The notes beneath the pieces were generated by a model. That model made no database searches, had not been told where the DNA came from, and was given only the letters and a program-made list of their open reading frames with translations. Below are positions 28,688 to 37,982 of a stretch of DNA of 39,729 nucleotides, one piece after another. The first letter of the stretch is position 1. Each line of letters starts with the position of its first letter. The DNA comes from Hyphomicrobiales bacterium (lineage in GTDB: Bacteria; Pseudomonadota; Alphaproteobacteria; Rhizobiales; Xanthobacteraceae), in NCBI GenBank assembly GCA_017305595.1, contig JAFKKL010000013.1, positions 1 to 39,729 on the forward strand, written 5' to 3'. Both the position numbers and the translations under genes were made by a program.

Positions 28688-29369
28688 CCAGCTTCCAGTT
28701 CGGATCGCGCGAATTGGTGTCGCGGGCAAACGTCCAGACATCGGTGATATCGGCAACCTTTTCCGGATTGCCGTCGACGACCGCACCTGTCTTGTCTCGA
28801 GTGACGGAAATCATCTGCGAGACGAAGCGGATCGTCAGTTGGCTGATGCGGTCGCGCACTTCGGCATTGACCAGCTCGGCCTTATCAATGGAGACGAAGC
28901 GCGTATCGACCTTCTGTTCGGCCTTTTCGCGAGCACGGATCGCGCCGTCGAAGCTATCGTAGACCTCCGAGGACAACAGGTCCTTCAAGGCGCGACGGTC
29001 GCCGTTGGCGAACGCCAGCACGATCATTTCGTAGGCGCTGCGGGCGCCGCTGATGAAATGCTTGGCATCGAACGAGGAATCCTGCGCGACAATAGCATCG
29101 AGACCCGAAGCCAGCGCGGAGCCGGGCTCGGCAAAACCCTTCCAGCGATTGGCAGGTGGTTCCACCTCGCCGGTAGGCGCAGCCGGTGGCTGGTCGATCA
29201 CGGTTCCAGGCATCTGCACCACCTTGCCGTCCTGCGCGCCGTTGAGAACGTCGCGGGCCGCACGATCAAGCGGCGGCCGCTCGCTTCCGGTACGCTGTCC
29301 AAGCACATTGCGCAGACGCAGGAAGATAAATACCGCCAACGCCAGAAAGATGATGGTGTAGATATCCAC
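28665..29369 (-). CDS. Tim44/TimA family adaptor protein
   Basis: Bacterial homologue of the mitochondrial Tim44 C-terminal domain; such proteins are inner-membrane tethered. It starts MDIYTIIFLALAVFIFLRLR, a single N-terminal membrane segment. A Pro-rich linker and the Tim44 domain (about 90-230: FDAKHFISGARSAYEMIVLAF, DLLSSEVYDSFDGAI, VADITDVWTFARD) follow. Length is 234 aa from GTG 29369, which has GGAAAG upstream; TTG 29387 would add six residues. It heads the leftward Tim44-mltA-smr group, with overlapping genes. Confidence 0.92.
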   Translation of the reverse strand: MDIYTIIFLALAVFIFLRLRNVLGQRTGSERPPLDRAARDVLNGAQDGKVVQMPGTVIDQPPAAPTGEVEPPANRWKGFAEPGSALASGLDAIVAQDSSFDAKHFISGARSAYEMIVLAFANGDRRALKDLLSSEVYDSFDGAIRAREKAEQKVDTRFVSIDKAELVNAEVRDRISQLTIRFVSQMISVTRDKTGAVVDGNPEKVADITDVWTFARDTNSRDPNWKLVGTGSAQ

Positions 29370-29427
29370 GTCGTGTTCGCTTTCCAATCGGTCTAATCGC
29401 GCCCTTGGCGAGCCGGGCGCGGGAATC

Positions 29428-29667
29428 TCAGTCGTGCATCAGGCCGCTGGAGCCCGTCCCCCTCATGTAGGGACCGGAGCGCGCCGAGCCAATGGCACTT
29501 TTTGGCACGGGGATCGGACTTCCGGGACTGAGGGCCACGCAATCGCCCCGACATTTCCTTTGATACTGATCCGGCTCATGAAATTGTAGCGCTTTTCCGG
29601 GCCGAGAGGAAACTGATATCCACCCGAAAGCTGCTCTTTGCGGCCAAATACGGGCTTGCGGGGGCAA
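29428..29667 (-). pseudogene. Doubtful ORF or gene remnant between Tim44 gene and secB
   Basis: The 432-base gap 29388-29819 contains no convincing gene. On the minus strand, this frame (79 codons, ending GTGSSGLMHD) has GC-rich third positions and a plausible composition only in its second half ([15 protein letters not shown]). The upstream half looks better in the +1-shifted frame (29463-29780, containing [16 protein letters not shown]). That pattern would fit a frameshifted remnant or a chance ORF. FxsA, which I would expect between secB and the Tim44 gene in related genomes, is not recognisable here. Confidence 0.2.
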
Positions 29668-29819
29668 CCAAGGCGTACCGGTCTTGCACCCTGCTTGTCG
29701 AGCATGGCAGGGCTATGATAGCCACACGCCGACGCGGCAATTTGCCCTCGTCGGCCGCTTGGGAGCGAACTTGCCGCCAAACGGTTCCAATCTGGCCAGA
29801 TGCTTCAGGAGAATTTGTT

Positions 29820-30296
29820 ATGGCGAACGGCAACGGCACCCCTCCCGAGGCGGCGCCTCCCCCGCAGCTCAACGTGCTTGCGCAGTACACCAAGGACCTG
29901 TCGTTCGAGAACCCCAACGCGCCGAAGTCGCTGGGGCAGCAGCAGCAACAGCCCTCGATCAACATTCAGATCAATGTCGGGGCCAACAATATCGCCGAGA
30001 ACGAATTCGAAGTCGTACTGTCGATCGAAGGCAAGGCCGAAAGCCAGGGCATGGTGATGTTCAATTTCGAACTCGCCTATGCCGGTGTGTTCCGGATCGT
30101 CAACGTTCCGCAGGAGAACCTGCATCCGCTGATCATGATCGAATGCCCGCGGCTGCTGTTCCCGTTCGCGCGCGAAATCATCGCGACGGCGGTGCGCGAC
30201 GGCGGCTTCCCGCCGCTGATGCTCGACCCGGTCGATTTCGTCGGGTTGTACCGGCAGAACATGGAACGCCAGGCCGAACAGATCAAGCCAAGCTGA
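29820..30296 (+). CDS. secB: Protein-export chaperone SecB
   Basis: Tetrameric cytoplasmic chaperone that keeps preproteins unfolded and delivers them to SecA. The SecB core is clear: [40 protein letters not shown] and the C-terminal [15 protein letters not shown]. The Pro-rich N-terminal extension is typical of alphaproteobacteria. Length is 158 aa. AGGAG lies about 8 bases before the ATG. An in-frame upstream start at 29715 is unsupported. It ends 25 bases before a strong intrinsic terminator. Confidence 0.97.
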   Translation: MANGNGTPPEAAPPPQLNVLAQYTKDLSFENPNAPKSLGQQQQQPSINIQINVGANNIAENEFEVVLSIEGKAESQGMVMFNFELAYAGVFRIVNVPQENLHPLIMIECPRLLFPFAREIIATAVRDGGFPPLMLDPVDFVGLYRQNMERQAEQIKPS

Positions 30297-30321
30297 GCGA
30301 TCTGAATTTTCAGTGATACGA

Positions 30322-30363
30322 GTTGGGGTCTTTCATCGAACGATGAAGGACCTCAACTTTTTT
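30322..30363 (+). terminator. Intrinsic terminator of secB
   Basis: GTTGGGGTCTTTCATCG (30322-30338) pairs with CGATGAAGGACCTCAAC (30341-30357) through 17 positions, two of them G-U wobbles. The loop is AA and six T follow (30358-30363). This is a textbook rho-independent terminator in the convergent gap between secB and dnaQ. Confidence 0.9.
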
Positions 30364-30410
30364 AACGATCTCGTTCATTCGCTTCGCTTAAAGGGACTTT
30401 GACCGATGCG

Positions 30411-31112
30411 CTATTCCGGCGCGCTGTCGGCATATTCATGCCAGATCGGTTTATCACTCAGCGTCGCAACAAACGCCCGATGCGCGTCGCGTTCGTCCAC
30501 GGTGAGGCGCGGTGCGAGCGGCGCCGGCCGCTGGCGGCGCGGTGCATCGCTGACACCATGGCCGCGCACCACGCTGGTTTCCGTCAGGATCAGTTGTGAC
30601 TGCCGCGCGCCGATCAGATCGATATAGACCTCGGCCAATAGTTCGGCGTCGAGCAGCGCGCCGTGCTTGGTACGGTGCGAATTGTCGATCGAATAGCGCG
30701 AGCACAGATCGTCGAGACGATTGGACACGCCGGGATGCTTGCGCCGCGCCAATAACAGCGTATCGACCAGCCGGTCGCGCGGAATTGCCGTGCGCGTCAT
30801 GCGGCCCAGTTCGGCATTGATGAAGCCGATGTCGAACGACGCGTTGTGAATCACCAGCGGTGCATCGCCGATGAACTCGAGAAATGCATCGACAACTTCC
30901 GCGAATTTCGGCTGCCCCGCGAGAAACTCTGTCGACAGCCCATGCACCGCAAAGGCTTCCGCCGGCATGTCGCGTTCGGGGTTGATGTAGCAGTGATAGA
31001 CCTGCCCGGTCGGCATCCGGTTGAAGATTTCAACACAGCCGATTTCCACCAGCCGATCGCCGCGCAGCGGATCGAGGCCGGTGGTTTCAGTATCGAGAAC
31101 GATTTCGCGCAT
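30411..31112 (-). CDS. dnaQ: DNA polymerase III epsilon subunit (3'-5' proofreading exonuclease)
   Basis: Proofreading subunit of the replicative polymerase. DEDDh exonuclease motifs are present: ExoI VLDTETTGLDP, ExoII HNASFDIGFIN, and ExoIII HGALLDAELLAEVY with its His. The C-terminal ~50 residues form the flexible alpha-subunit-binding tail. Length is 233 aa from ATG 31112; the frame is open further upstream without support. It is the last gene of the leftward run ppsR-maf-coaE-dnaQ, 25 bases after coaE. Confidence 0.97.
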   Translation of the reverse strand: MREIVLDTETTGLDPLRGDRLVEIGCVEIFNRMPTGQVYHCYINPERDMPAEAFAVHGLSTEFLAGQPKFAEVVDAFLEFIGDAPLVIHNASFDIGFINAELGRMTRTAIPRDRLVDTLLLARRKHPGVSNRLDDLCSRYSIDNSHRTKHGALLDAELLAEVYIDLIGARQSQLILTETSVVRGHGVSDAPRRQRPAPLAPRLTVDERDAHRAFVATLSDKPIWHEYADSAPE

Positions 31113-31137
31113 ACTCTTAGGATCCAGTCCGGGCGAT

Positions 31138-31737
31138 TCAGCCTCGCCGAATCGGCAGTTTAACAACTTGGTCGAGAATTTCGCGGATCCGTATCCGCAC
31201 CGGGTCGAGTCCGTGGGATGTATCCACCACAAAATCGGCACGCTTGCGCTTCTCGGCATCAGGTAATTGCTTGGCGAGGATCGCGTCGAGTTTTTCCGGC
31301 GTCATGCCTTCGCGCGCCAGAATGCGCTCGCGTTGCACTTCGGGCGCCGTCGTCACCACCACCACCGCGTCGACGCGGCTTTCGCCACCGGTTTCATACA
31401 ACAACGGAACATCGACCACGGCCACCGGCGCGCCAGATTTTTCGGCATCGTCGAGAAATTTCTGATGATGCGCGCGCAGCATCGGATGCACGATGCTTTC
31501 CAGCCGCTTCATCGCGTCCGCATCATGCACGACGCGCGGCGACAGCAATGTGCGGTCAACCCTGCCGTTAACGGTCGTTCCGGGAAACGCCGCCTCGATC
31601 GCCGCCACCGCTTCGCCCTCATACAGCCGATGCACGGTGGCGTCGGCGTCGTAAACCGGAACGCCAGCCTCCTCGAACATCTTCGCGGTGGTCGATTTTC
31701 CCATGCCGATCGAGCCGGTCAGCCCCAGTATTCGCAT
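31138..31737 (-). CDS. coaE: Dephospho-CoA kinase
   Basis: Last step of coenzyme A synthesis, phosphorylating the 3'-OH of dephospho-CoA. The P-loop is GSIGMGKS near residues 8-15. The [12 protein letters not shown] lid segment and [11 protein letters not shown] are family signatures. Length is 199 aa, as usual. It lies between maf (10 bases upstream) and dnaQ. Confidence 0.97.
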   Translation of the reverse strand: MRILGLTGSIGMGKSTTAKMFEEAGVPVYDADATVHRLYEGEAVAAIEAAFPGTTVNGRVDRTLLSPRVVHDADAMKRLESIVHPMLRAHHQKFLDDAEKSGAPVAVVDVPLLYETGGESRVDAVVVVTTAPEVQRERILAREGMTPEKLDAILAKQLPDAEKRKRADFVVDTSHGLDPVRIRIREILDQVVKLPIRRG

Positions 31738-31747
31738 CGATAGACTC

Positions 31748-32371
31748 CTAAAACCGGAGAAGATTCCGGCTCCGCAAGAATGCTAATAACGGCAACAGGG
31801 GCATTCCGAGGATCGTGAAATAGTCGCCTTCGATCCGCTCGAACAGGTGCACGCCGAGCCCTTCAAGTTGATAGGCGCCAACGCTGCCCAACACCGCGCT
31901 TCCAGTCTCGACAAGATAAGCCTCGATCTCCTTCCCGCTCAACGGCCGCATCATCATTCGCGCAATGCTGATGTGAGAGAACAGCACCTGCCCGTCACGG
32001 ACCACCGCGACCGCGGCATGAAGTTCGTGAGTTCTTCCGGCCAGCGTCGCAATCTGATCGGCCGCGGCGGCGCGATCCGTCGGCTTGCTGAAGCGCCGCT
32101 CGCCTAGCGCTAGCGTCTGGTCCGCACCGATGACATAGCGGCCTGGATACAACACGGAGATTGCCGATGCCTTGGCGCGCGCCAAACATTCCGCCACCTC
32201 GCCCGGCGCGGTTAGCCCCGATTCCATCTCAATAGCACGTTCGTCAAGTTCGGCGGGCAGAGCCTCGAACGCGAGGCCTGCCCCCGTGAGAACAGCCTGC
32301 CGGGCGCGACTTTGCGATGCCAGGATCAGCGGCGGCTGGCCTTGCGCCAACATGGAAGTCCTGTCCGTCAT
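31748..32371 (-). CDS. maf: Maf family nucleoside triphosphate pyrophosphatase
   Basis: House-cleaning pyrophosphatase for modified or non-canonical nucleotides. Motifs are [13 protein letters not shown] (the usual SPRR is changed to SRAR), ELDERAIE and VIGADQTL. The sequence fits the second Maf subgroup found beside coaE in alphaproteobacteria; substrate (dTTP/UTP or methylated nucleotides) cannot be assigned by eye. Length is 207 aa. Its ATG overlaps the ppsR stop by 4 bases. Confidence 0.93.
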   Translation of the reverse strand: MTDRTSMLAQGQPPLILASQSRARQAVLTGAGLAFEALPAELDERAIEMESGLTAPGEVAECLARAKASAISVLYPGRYVIGADQTLALGERRFSKPTDRAAAADQIATLAGRTHELHAAVAVVRDGQVLFSHISIARMMMRPLSGKEIEAYLVETGSAVLGSVGAYQLEGLGVHLFERIEGDYFTILGMPLLPLLAFLRSRNLLRF

Positions 32372-33207
32372 TCCGGGGTTCGCCGTCGCTGCCGGTCGGC
32401 ATAGAGTTTGATGACGGCAGCGGCGGTTTCCTCGATCGAGCGCCGTGTCACATCCAGCAACGCCCAGCCGTAACGCGCGCTGAGCCGGCGGGCGGCGGCA
32501 ACTTCATCCGTCACCGACTGCTTATCGGTGTAGATATCGTTGGCGGAATGCGCACCTATGCTGAGCAGCCGGTTCTGCCGGATTTGAATCAGCCGCTCGG
32601 GGGTCGCGTGAAGACTGACCACCAGCGGTTTCTTCAAGGTTTCCAGTTGCGGCGGGATCGGAACGCCAGGCACTAGCGGCACGTTCGCGGTGCGGATGCC
32701 GCGATTGGCGAGATAAATTGACGTTGGCGTCTTCGACGTTCGCGAGACGCCGACCAAAACGACGTCCGCTTCCTCCAGCCCTTCAACATGCTGGCCGTCG
32801 TCGTGCATCATGGTGTAGTTGAGCGCGTCGATCCGCTTGAAATATTCGGCGTTCAACGTGTGTTGCGCACCGACGCGGCCGGTGGTGGCGGCGCCAAGAT
32901 AGGCGTGAAACAACTGCATCACCGGCCCGATGATCGACAGGCTCGGGATATTGATCTCTTTGCACTTGTTCTCGAGCCGGCTGACCAGATCCTCTTCCAG
33001 CAGCGTGAACAGAACAATTCCCGGCGCTTCCTCGATCTCGGCGAGCACGCGATCGAGTTGCTTCTGGCTCCGCACCAGCGGGTAGACGTGCTCCACCGGC
33101 GTCACATTGGCGTATTGCGCAGCGACCGCGCGTGCCACCGTGATCAGTGTTTCGCCGGTCGAGTCCGACACCATGTGAAGATGAAAATAGTTGCCCGTGG
33201 TCGGCAC
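32368..33207 (-). CDS. ppsR: Pyruvate, phosphate/water dikinase regulatory protein (DUF299, RP001 homologue)
   Basis: Bifunctional kinase and pyrophosphorylase that switches PEP synthase or pyruvate, phosphate dikinase off and on by threonine phosphorylation. The P-loop-like GVSRTSKT lies at 153-160, in the family-typical setting [18 protein letters not shown]. The N-terminal [10 protein letters not shown] is also diagnostic. Length is 279 aa. The start is GTG 33207. Which dikinase it controls is not shown here. In Rickettsia and Caulobacter this gene (RP001) directly flanks the replication origin, and it heads the same ppsR-maf-coaE-dnaQ direction of transcription here. Confidence 0.95.
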   Translation of the reverse strand: MPTTGNYFHLHMVSDSTGETLITVARAVAAQYANVTPVEHVYPLVRSQKQLDRVLAEIEEAPGIVLFTLLEEDLVSRLENKCKEINIPSLSIIGPVMQLFHAYLGAATTGRVGAQHTLNAEYFKRIDALNYTMMHDDGQHVEGLEEADVVLVGVSRTSKTPTSIYLANRGIRTANVPLVPGVPIPPQLETLKKPLVVSLHATPERLIQIRQNRLLSIGAHSANDIYTDKQSVTDEVAAARRLSARYGWALLDVTRRSIEETAAAVIKLYADRQRRRTPE

Positions 33208-33677
33208 GCGAATGATCCAATCAGTCCTGTGTGTTGTGTGAATCGGTGTGGACGATTTACGAAGTTTTCACCATCGGCCGGGAGGCTCGGGATAACCGGG
33301 GTCGTTCTGCACAGGCGTGTCTGCGTGGACAAGATTCCATGCGGGTGGGGAGTCTAGCGGGAATAGCCCTGCTTGTCGCTTGATAACTTCGCCACGCAGC
33401 AACCGCAACCGATTGAAAATTCGGACAATATCGATCTTTGCCGATCGAATGGGAAAAGCGGTGACAACTTCGCTGCGGGCTTGGATAAACGGGGACAATA
33501 TTGTCCGGCCACAATCCACGGTCACTTAGACTCAAACCTAAGATTCTAGAAATATTGATTTGGAAAGAGGGGCGCTGCGGATATTGATGAGCCTAGCACC
33601 GGCTCACGAGAAAACTCGCATTACCGCGAAACGGTTCCAGTCGGCACCGCGTCCAGACACCATAATGAGACTTGCAG
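33208..33677. other. Candidate chromosomal replication origin (oriC)
   Basis: Gene-free 470 bases between divergent ppsR and hemJ. On the plus strand, five sequences match TGTGGATAA at 7 of 9 positions, all in the same orientation: TGTGGACGA (33247), TCGGGATAA (33287), CGTGGACAA (33324), CTTGGATAA (33480), TGCGGATAT (33576). A perfect 14-base palindrome is at 33493-33506. The right part (33525-33570) is AT-richer. Genes point away on both sides, as at an origin. Position beside the RP001 homologue and about 6 kb from parS sites supports oriC, but the DnaA boxes are weak, and no experiment or skew analysis backs this. Confidence 0.5.
33493..33506. repeat. Perfect 14-base palindrome with a second half-copy
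   Basis: GGACAATATTGTCC is its own reverse complement. The first nine bases, GGACAATAT, recur 70 bases to the left at 33423-33431. Both lie inside the candidate origin. It could be a binding site for a dimeric regulator of ppsR, of hemJ or of initiation. Confidence 0.6.
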
Positions 33678-34100
33678 ATGTACGAGTGGATCAAGGCCTT
33701 CCATGTGATCGCGGTGATTTCCTGGATGGCCGGAATGCTCTATCTGCCGCGCCTGTTTGTCTATCACTGCGAGGCGGAGATCGGATCGAAGCAGTCCGAG
33801 ACCTTCAAGGTGATGGAGCGGCGGTTGCTGAAAGCCATCATCAACCCGGCAATGGCTGTCACGTGGGTGCTCGGGCTGTATATGGCCTGGAGCGGCCACT
33901 GGTTCCTGAGCGGCTGGTTTCACGTCAAGCTGTTCCTGGTGCTGGTGATGTCCGGCGTGCACGGGCTGTTCAGCCGCTGGGTGCGTGAATTCGGTCAGGA
34001 CAAGAACACGCGGAGCCAGAAATTTTACAGGGTTATCAATGAGGTACCGACAATCCTGATGATCGGAATCGTGATCATGGTGATCGTCAAGCCATTCTGA
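33678..34100 (+). CDS. hemJ: Protoporphyrinogen IX oxidase HemJ (membrane protein)
   Basis: Oxidises protoporphyrinogen IX to protoporphyrin IX in heme synthesis in bacteria lacking HemG/HemY. The 140-aa protein has about four membrane helices (8-25, 50-72, 77-97, 118-138). Family blocks are WIKAFHVIAVISWMAGMLYLP (His9), RLFVYH, KVMERRLLKAIINPAM and WFHVKLFLVLVMSGVHG. ATG 33678 is preferred over TTG 33672. In related genomes I expect hemE next door; it is absent here. It is followed by rho after 256 bases. Confidence 0.92.
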   Translation: MYEWIKAFHVIAVISWMAGMLYLPRLFVYHCEAEIGSKQSETFKVMERRLLKAIINPAMAVTWVLGLYMAWSGHWFLSGWFHVKLFLVLVMSGVHGLFSRWVREFGQDKNTRSQKFYRVINEVPTILMIGIVIMVIVKPF

Positions 34101-34135
34101 CGCAGATTTCTGCGCTAACCGTCCCTTGCACCGTC

Positions 34136-34164
34136 TTGCGCGGACGCCGCTGATTTTCTATATT
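34136..34164 (+). promoter_or_regulatory. Predicted sigma-70-type promoter of rho
   Basis: TTGCGC (34136-34141) and TATATT (34159-34164) are separated by 17 bases, in the intergenic region after hemJ. This would give a rho leader of roughly 185 bases; long leaders are common for rho, whose expression is often autoregulated by premature termination. A short hairpin CGCAGA-TT-TCTGCG (34101-34114) lies between the hemJ stop and this promoter. Confidence 0.45.
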
Positions 34165-34356
34165 CGTTCCATCCCACCCCACGCAGGCGGATGTGGTTGT
34201 CGCCCGAAAGCCAAATGGCATCGGCCGCTACATCGGGTTTGAAGCCCTTCCGGCACCTTCCTTGCTTCAGATTTGCGGAAACGCTGTCAGGCATTCCGCA
34301 TTTCCAAAGCCACCTTCGATCTCCTCCTTATTTATTTTCCTACAGGACCACTCCCA

Positions 34357-35622
34357 ATGCGGGAAATGAAACTTCAGGATCTCAAGGCTCAGACTCCCGG
34401 CGAACTGGTAACGCTGGCGGAAGAACTTGGCGTTGAGAACGCCAGCACCATGCGCAAGCAGGAGCTGATGTTCGCCATTCTCAAGCAATTGGCGATTCAG
34501 GAAACCGACATCATCGGCGAAGGCGTCGTCGAAGTGCTGTCGGACGGCTTCGGCTTCCTGCGCTCGCCGGATGCGAATTATCTCCCCGGACCGGACGATA
34601 TCTATGTCTCGCCGTCGCAGATCCGCCGTTTCGGCTTGCGCACCGGCGACACCATTGAGGGCCACATCCGCAGCCCGAAGGAAGGCGAACGCTACTTCGC
34701 GCTGCTCAAAGTCAACACGCTGAACTTCGAAGACCCCGAGAAATCCAAGCACAAGGTCAACTTCGACAACCTGACGCCGTTGTTTCCGGACGAGCGCTTC
34801 AAGCTCGAACTCAACGATCCGACCCGCAAGGACCTGTCGCCGCGCGTCATCGATATCGTCGCCCCGATCGGCAAGGGCCAGCGCGCTTTGATCGTTGCGC
34901 CGCCGCGCACCGGCAAGACGGTGCTGATGCAGAACATCGCGCACTCGATCACGGCGAACCATCCGGAGTGCTATCTGATCGTTCTTCTGATCGACGAACG
35001 GCCGGAAGAAGTCACCGACATGCAGCGTTCGGTGAAGGGCGAGGTCGTGTCCTCGACCTTCGACGAACCGGCGGTGCGTCACGTTCAGGTCGCGGAGATG
35101 GTGATCGAGAAAGCTAAGCGCCTTGTCGAACACGGCCGCGACGTCGTCATCCTGCTCGATTCGATCACCCGCCTCGGTCGTGCCTACAACACCGTGGTGC
35201 CGTCATCCGGCAAGGTGCTGACCGGCGGTGTTGATGCCAACGCCTTGCAGCGGCCGAAGCGGTTCTTCGGCGCGGCGCGCAACATCGAGGAAGGCGGCTC
35301 GCTGACGATTATTGCTACCGCGCTGGTTGATACCGGTAGCCGCATGGACGAAGTGATTTTCGAAGAGTTCAAGGGCACCGGCAACTCGGAACTGATCCTC
35401 GACCGCAAGGTGGCCGACAAGCGCACCTTCCCGGCCATCGACATTGCGCGCTCCGGGACCCGCAAGGAAGAACTCATCACCGATCCGCAACTGCTCAAGA
35501 AGATGTATGTGCTGCGGCGCATCCTCAATCCGATGGGCACCATGGACGCGATCGAGTTCCTGCTCGACAAGCTGCGCAACACCAAGAACAACAGCGAGTT
35601 CTTCGATTCGATGAACACATAA
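34357..35622 (+). CDS. rho: Transcription termination factor Rho
   Basis: Hexameric RNA-dependent ATPase that terminates transcription. The N-terminal helical domain ([20 protein letters not shown]) is followed by the cold-shock RNA-binding domain ([20 protein letters not shown]). The RecA-like core has Walker [35 protein letters not shown] and the Q/R loops. Length is 421 aa, as expected. ATG 34357 has AGGA about 8 bases upstream; an upstream in-frame TTG (34273) would add a non-homologous tail. An intrinsic terminator follows 28 bases after the stop. Confidence 0.98.
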   Translation: MREMKLQDLKAQTPGELVTLAEELGVENASTMRKQELMFAILKQLAIQETDIIGEGVVEVLSDGFGFLRSPDANYLPGPDDIYVSPSQIRRFGLRTGDTIEGHIRSPKEGERYFALLKVNTLNFEDPEKSKHKVNFDNLTPLFPDERFKLELNDPTRKDLSPRVIDIVAPIGKGQRALIVAPPRTGKTVLMQNIAHSITANHPECYLIVLLIDERPEEVTDMQRSVKGEVVSSTFDEPAVRHVQVAEMVIEKAKRLVEHGRDVVILLDSITRLGRAYNTVVPSSGKVLTGGVDANALQRPKRFFGAARNIEEGGSLTIIATALVDTGSRMDEVIFEEFKGTGNSELILDRKVADKRTFPAIDIARSGTRKEELITDPQLLKKMYVLRRILNPMGTMDAIEFLLDKLRNTKNNSEFFDSMNT

Positions 35623-35650
35623 CACTGGCATGTTGTAAGCGTTAAATAAC

Positions 35651-35683
35651 AAAAGCCCGCGAGTGATCGCGGGCTTTTTGTTT
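35651..35683 (+). terminator. Intrinsic terminator of rho
   Basis: AAAAGCCCGCGA (35651-35662) pairs perfectly with TCGCGGGCTTTT (35667-35678) around the loop GTGA, and the T-run extends past the stem. The A-rich foot makes it potentially bidirectional. Confidence 0.92.
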
Positions 35684-35757
35684 GACAACGATCTCGCACG
35701 AACCTTTTCGGGATTTCCGCGACTGACGGTTAGTCACATCAGGAAATCGAACGACCG

Positions 35758-35916
35758 ATGTTTGCGACGTTTCTTCATACCCTGCCCTATGCGATCAGCG
35801 CGATCCTTTGTGCCGTCGTGCTGGTGGGCTTCTGGCGCGGTCTCACGCTGCCGCCGCACAAGGACGGAAACGGCCCGCACCGCAGTATCCATTGGTGGTA
35901 CGGTCCACGCGATTAA
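35758..35916 (+). CDS. 52-aa membrane miniprotein
   Basis: Short uninterrupted ORF, ATG to TAA, whose product begins MFATFLHTLPYAIS. Residues about 8-27 form one hydrophobic helix (YAISAILCAVVLVGFWRGL). A basic, glycine-rich tail ends IHWWYGPRD. I recall similar ~50-aa proteins with a Trp-Trp tail in related genomes, but no function. AGGAA occurs about 12 bases before the ATG. It lies between the rho terminator and the convergent thioredoxin-domain gene (9-base gap). A TTGACA occurs at 35682-35687, but no matching -10 is evident. Coding is supported by GC-rich third positions and the well-formed transmembrane segment. Confidence 0.7.
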   Translation: MFATFLHTLPYAISAILCAVVLVGFWRGLTLPPHKDGNGPHRSIHWWYGPRD

Positions 35917-35925
35917 TAAGATGGG

Positions 35926-37953
35926 TTATCGTTGCGCGATGAGTTCGATCAACGCCTGCGGTGTTGTCACCGGCAGCGAGCAGCTTTGCTGGCGGCAGAT
36001 GAAAGCCGCCGCACCCTTGATGCTGTCCGCCTTGGCACGCGCGGGATGCTGTTGCGGTAACTGATCAGCGCGTGGCGCATGAAAGACGATGGACGTGGCA
36101 TGCGGCAGTCGCCGTGCCGCGGTGACAAGTGCATCGGCGTCATCCCCCTCGCCCACGATAACAACTTCCGCGCCGGTCAGATGAAGGTCGAGCGCGTTCA
36201 GCAGCGACAGATGGCCGAACATATTTTCGACGGCGCGCGGCAACAGCGCCGCGAACAATGCGTCGGTTTTCACGCGCCAGCGATCGTCGCCGTTGAGTAC
36301 CGCGAGCCGCACCAGGTTTTGTGCGATCAGGCCGTTGTGGTTGGGAATCGCATCGTCGACGCTGGAATGCGGACGAACGATCAGGCCTTCCGCATCGTCG
36401 GCCGTGAGGTAATAGCCGCCGTGATCGGCATCGGCGTAGTGGCGATCCAGCAGACCCTGCCACGCGACGGCCTGTTGCAGGAACGAGCCCTCACCCGTCG
36501 TTTCATGCAGCGCCAGTGCGGCGCGGATCATCGCGGCATAGTCGGAGGCAAGACCGGGGATGAGAAGTTGTCCGGCGCGCCACGAATGGCCGAGCCGGCC
36601 GTCGCGTGTCATCGAGGTCGCGATGAATGTAAAGGCGCGCCGTGCGAGATCGAGCCACGCCGATTCGGCGAAGACAATTGCCGCGTGCGCCAGTGCCGCG
36701 ATCATCAAGCCGTTCCAGTCCGCCAGTACCTTGTCGTCAAGGCCGGGTCGAATGCGCGTCGCACGTCGCGTCAAAAGTTTGTTCCGCAGCCCCTGCATAT
36801 GTGTGTCGTCGTCACTGCCGAGATCGATGCTCTTGAGACGATTGGGAATGTTGTGGCCTTCGAAGTTTCCCTCCGTAGTGATGTCGTATCGCGCGACAAA
36901 ATCTGCAGCGTCTTGCGCGCCAAGCACCGATTCAACTTCCGCCAGCGACCAGACGTAGAACTTGCCCTCCTCGCCTTCGGAATCGGCGTCGAGTGAAGAT
37001 GCGAACGCGCCTTCTGCCGTCGTCATCTCACGCACGAGCCAGCCGACGGTTTCCTGCGCGCGCTGTTCGTAAAGTTTGTTCGGTGCACGCGCATGCTCGA
37101 GCGCCAGCAGATCGAGGAGTTGCGCATTGTCGTAAAGCATCTTCTCGAAATGCGGCACCAGCCATCGTTCGTCGACCGAATAGCGCGCGTAGCCGCCGCC
37201 GAGATGATCGTAGATGCCGCCCTGGCTGATATGCGTTAACGTCAGATTGGTGGTGATGAGGAAGCGTTCGTCGCCGCTACGCGCACCGCCGCGCCACAAG
37301 AATTCCAGCATCGAACACTGCGGGAATTTCGGTGCGCCGCGCAGGCCGCCGTTCACCGGATCGGTGGCGCGCGCGATCGATACCGCGGCGTTATTCAACT
37401 CATTGATGCCCAGTTGCGTCGCCGCGTTGCCGCGTGTGCGCTCCGCCAGCTTGGCGAGCAGCGCATCGCGGTTGTGGATGATCTTGTCCGGCTCCTCACG
37501 ATAAAGCCGCGACACGGTGCGCAATAGGTCGGTGAAACCGGGCCGGCCATATTGCGCCTGTTTGGGAAAGTAAGTCCCGCCCCAAAACGGTTCGCCGTCC
37601 GAGGTGAGAAACATCGTCAGCGGCCAACCGCCCTGCTCGCCCAAGAGATGTAGCGCATTCATGTAGATCTGATCGATGTCCGGCCGTTCCTCGCGATCGA
37701 CCTTGATGTTGACGAACAGCTCGTTCATCACCTTCGCGGTCGCCTCGTCCTCAAAACTTTCGTGCGCCATGACATGGCACCAGTGGCATGCGGCATAGCC
37801 GACCGACAGCAGGATCGGTTTGTTGGCGCGCTTCGCTTCCGCCAGCGCGTCCGGACCCCATGGCCACCAGTCCACCGGGTTGTGCTGATGCTGCAGCAGG
37901 TAGGGGCTGGTTTCGCGCGAAAGCCGGTTGGTGTGCGACGATGCCTCGGTCAT
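35926..37953 (-). CDS. Thioredoxin domain-containing protein (DUF255/YyaL, spermatogenesis-associated protein 20-like)
   Basis: Large cytoplasmic protein of the YyaL family, role unknown. The N-terminal thioredoxin-like domain (about 1-165) has [23 protein letters not shown] and a CxxC site, Cys56-His-Trp-Cys59 ([15 protein letters not shown]), followed by [12 protein letters not shown] and GGWPLTMFL. The rest is an (alpha/alpha)6 glycosidase-like barrel ([55 protein letters not shown]). Length is 675 aa, as usual. ATG 37953 has GGAAGG about 6 bases upstream. It is divergent from mnmE across 75 bases and converges with the miniprotein gene. Confidence 0.94.
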   Translation of the reverse strand: MTEASSHTNRLSRETSPYLLQHQHNPVDWWPWGPDALAEAKRANKPILLSVGYAACHWCHVMAHESFEDEATAKVMNELFVNIKVDREERPDIDQIYMNALHLLGEQGGWPLTMFLTSDGEPFWGGTYFPKQAQYGRPGFTDLLRTVSRLYREEPDKIIHNRDALLAKLAERTRGNAATQLGINELNNAAVSIARATDPVNGGLRGAPKFPQCSMLEFLWRGGARSGDERFLITTNLTLTHISQGGIYDHLGGGYARYSVDERWLVPHFEKMLYDNAQLLDLLALEHARAPNKLYEQRAQETVGWLVREMTTAEGAFASSLDADSEGEEGKFYVWSLAEVESVLGAQDAADFVARYDITTEGNFEGHNIPNRLKSIDLGSDDDTHMQGLRNKLLTRRATRIRPGLDDKVLADWNGLMIAALAHAAIVFAESAWLDLARRAFTFIATSMTRDGRLGHSWRAGQLLIPGLASDYAAMIRAALALHETTGEGSFLQQAVAWQGLLDRHYADADHGGYYLTADDAEGLIVRPHSSVDDAIPNHNGLIAQNLVRLAVLNGDDRWRVKTDALFAALLPRAVENMFGHLSLLNALDLHLTGAEVVIVGEGDDADALVTAARRLPHATSIVFHAPRADQLPQQHPARAKADSIKGAAAFICRQQSCSLPVTTPQALIELIAQR

Positions 37954-37982
37954 GCTACGGCCTTCCGGTTGCGATGTGGGAA

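Noticed and set aside
29576-29965. 129-codon minus-strand ORF across the secB start
   Set aside because: Overlaps the well-supported secB N-terminus; Cys-run composition indicates a shadow.
34191-34436. 81-codon ORF in the rho leader that could be a leader peptide
   Set aside because: It runs well into rho in another frame, and has no ribosome binding site or conserved look.
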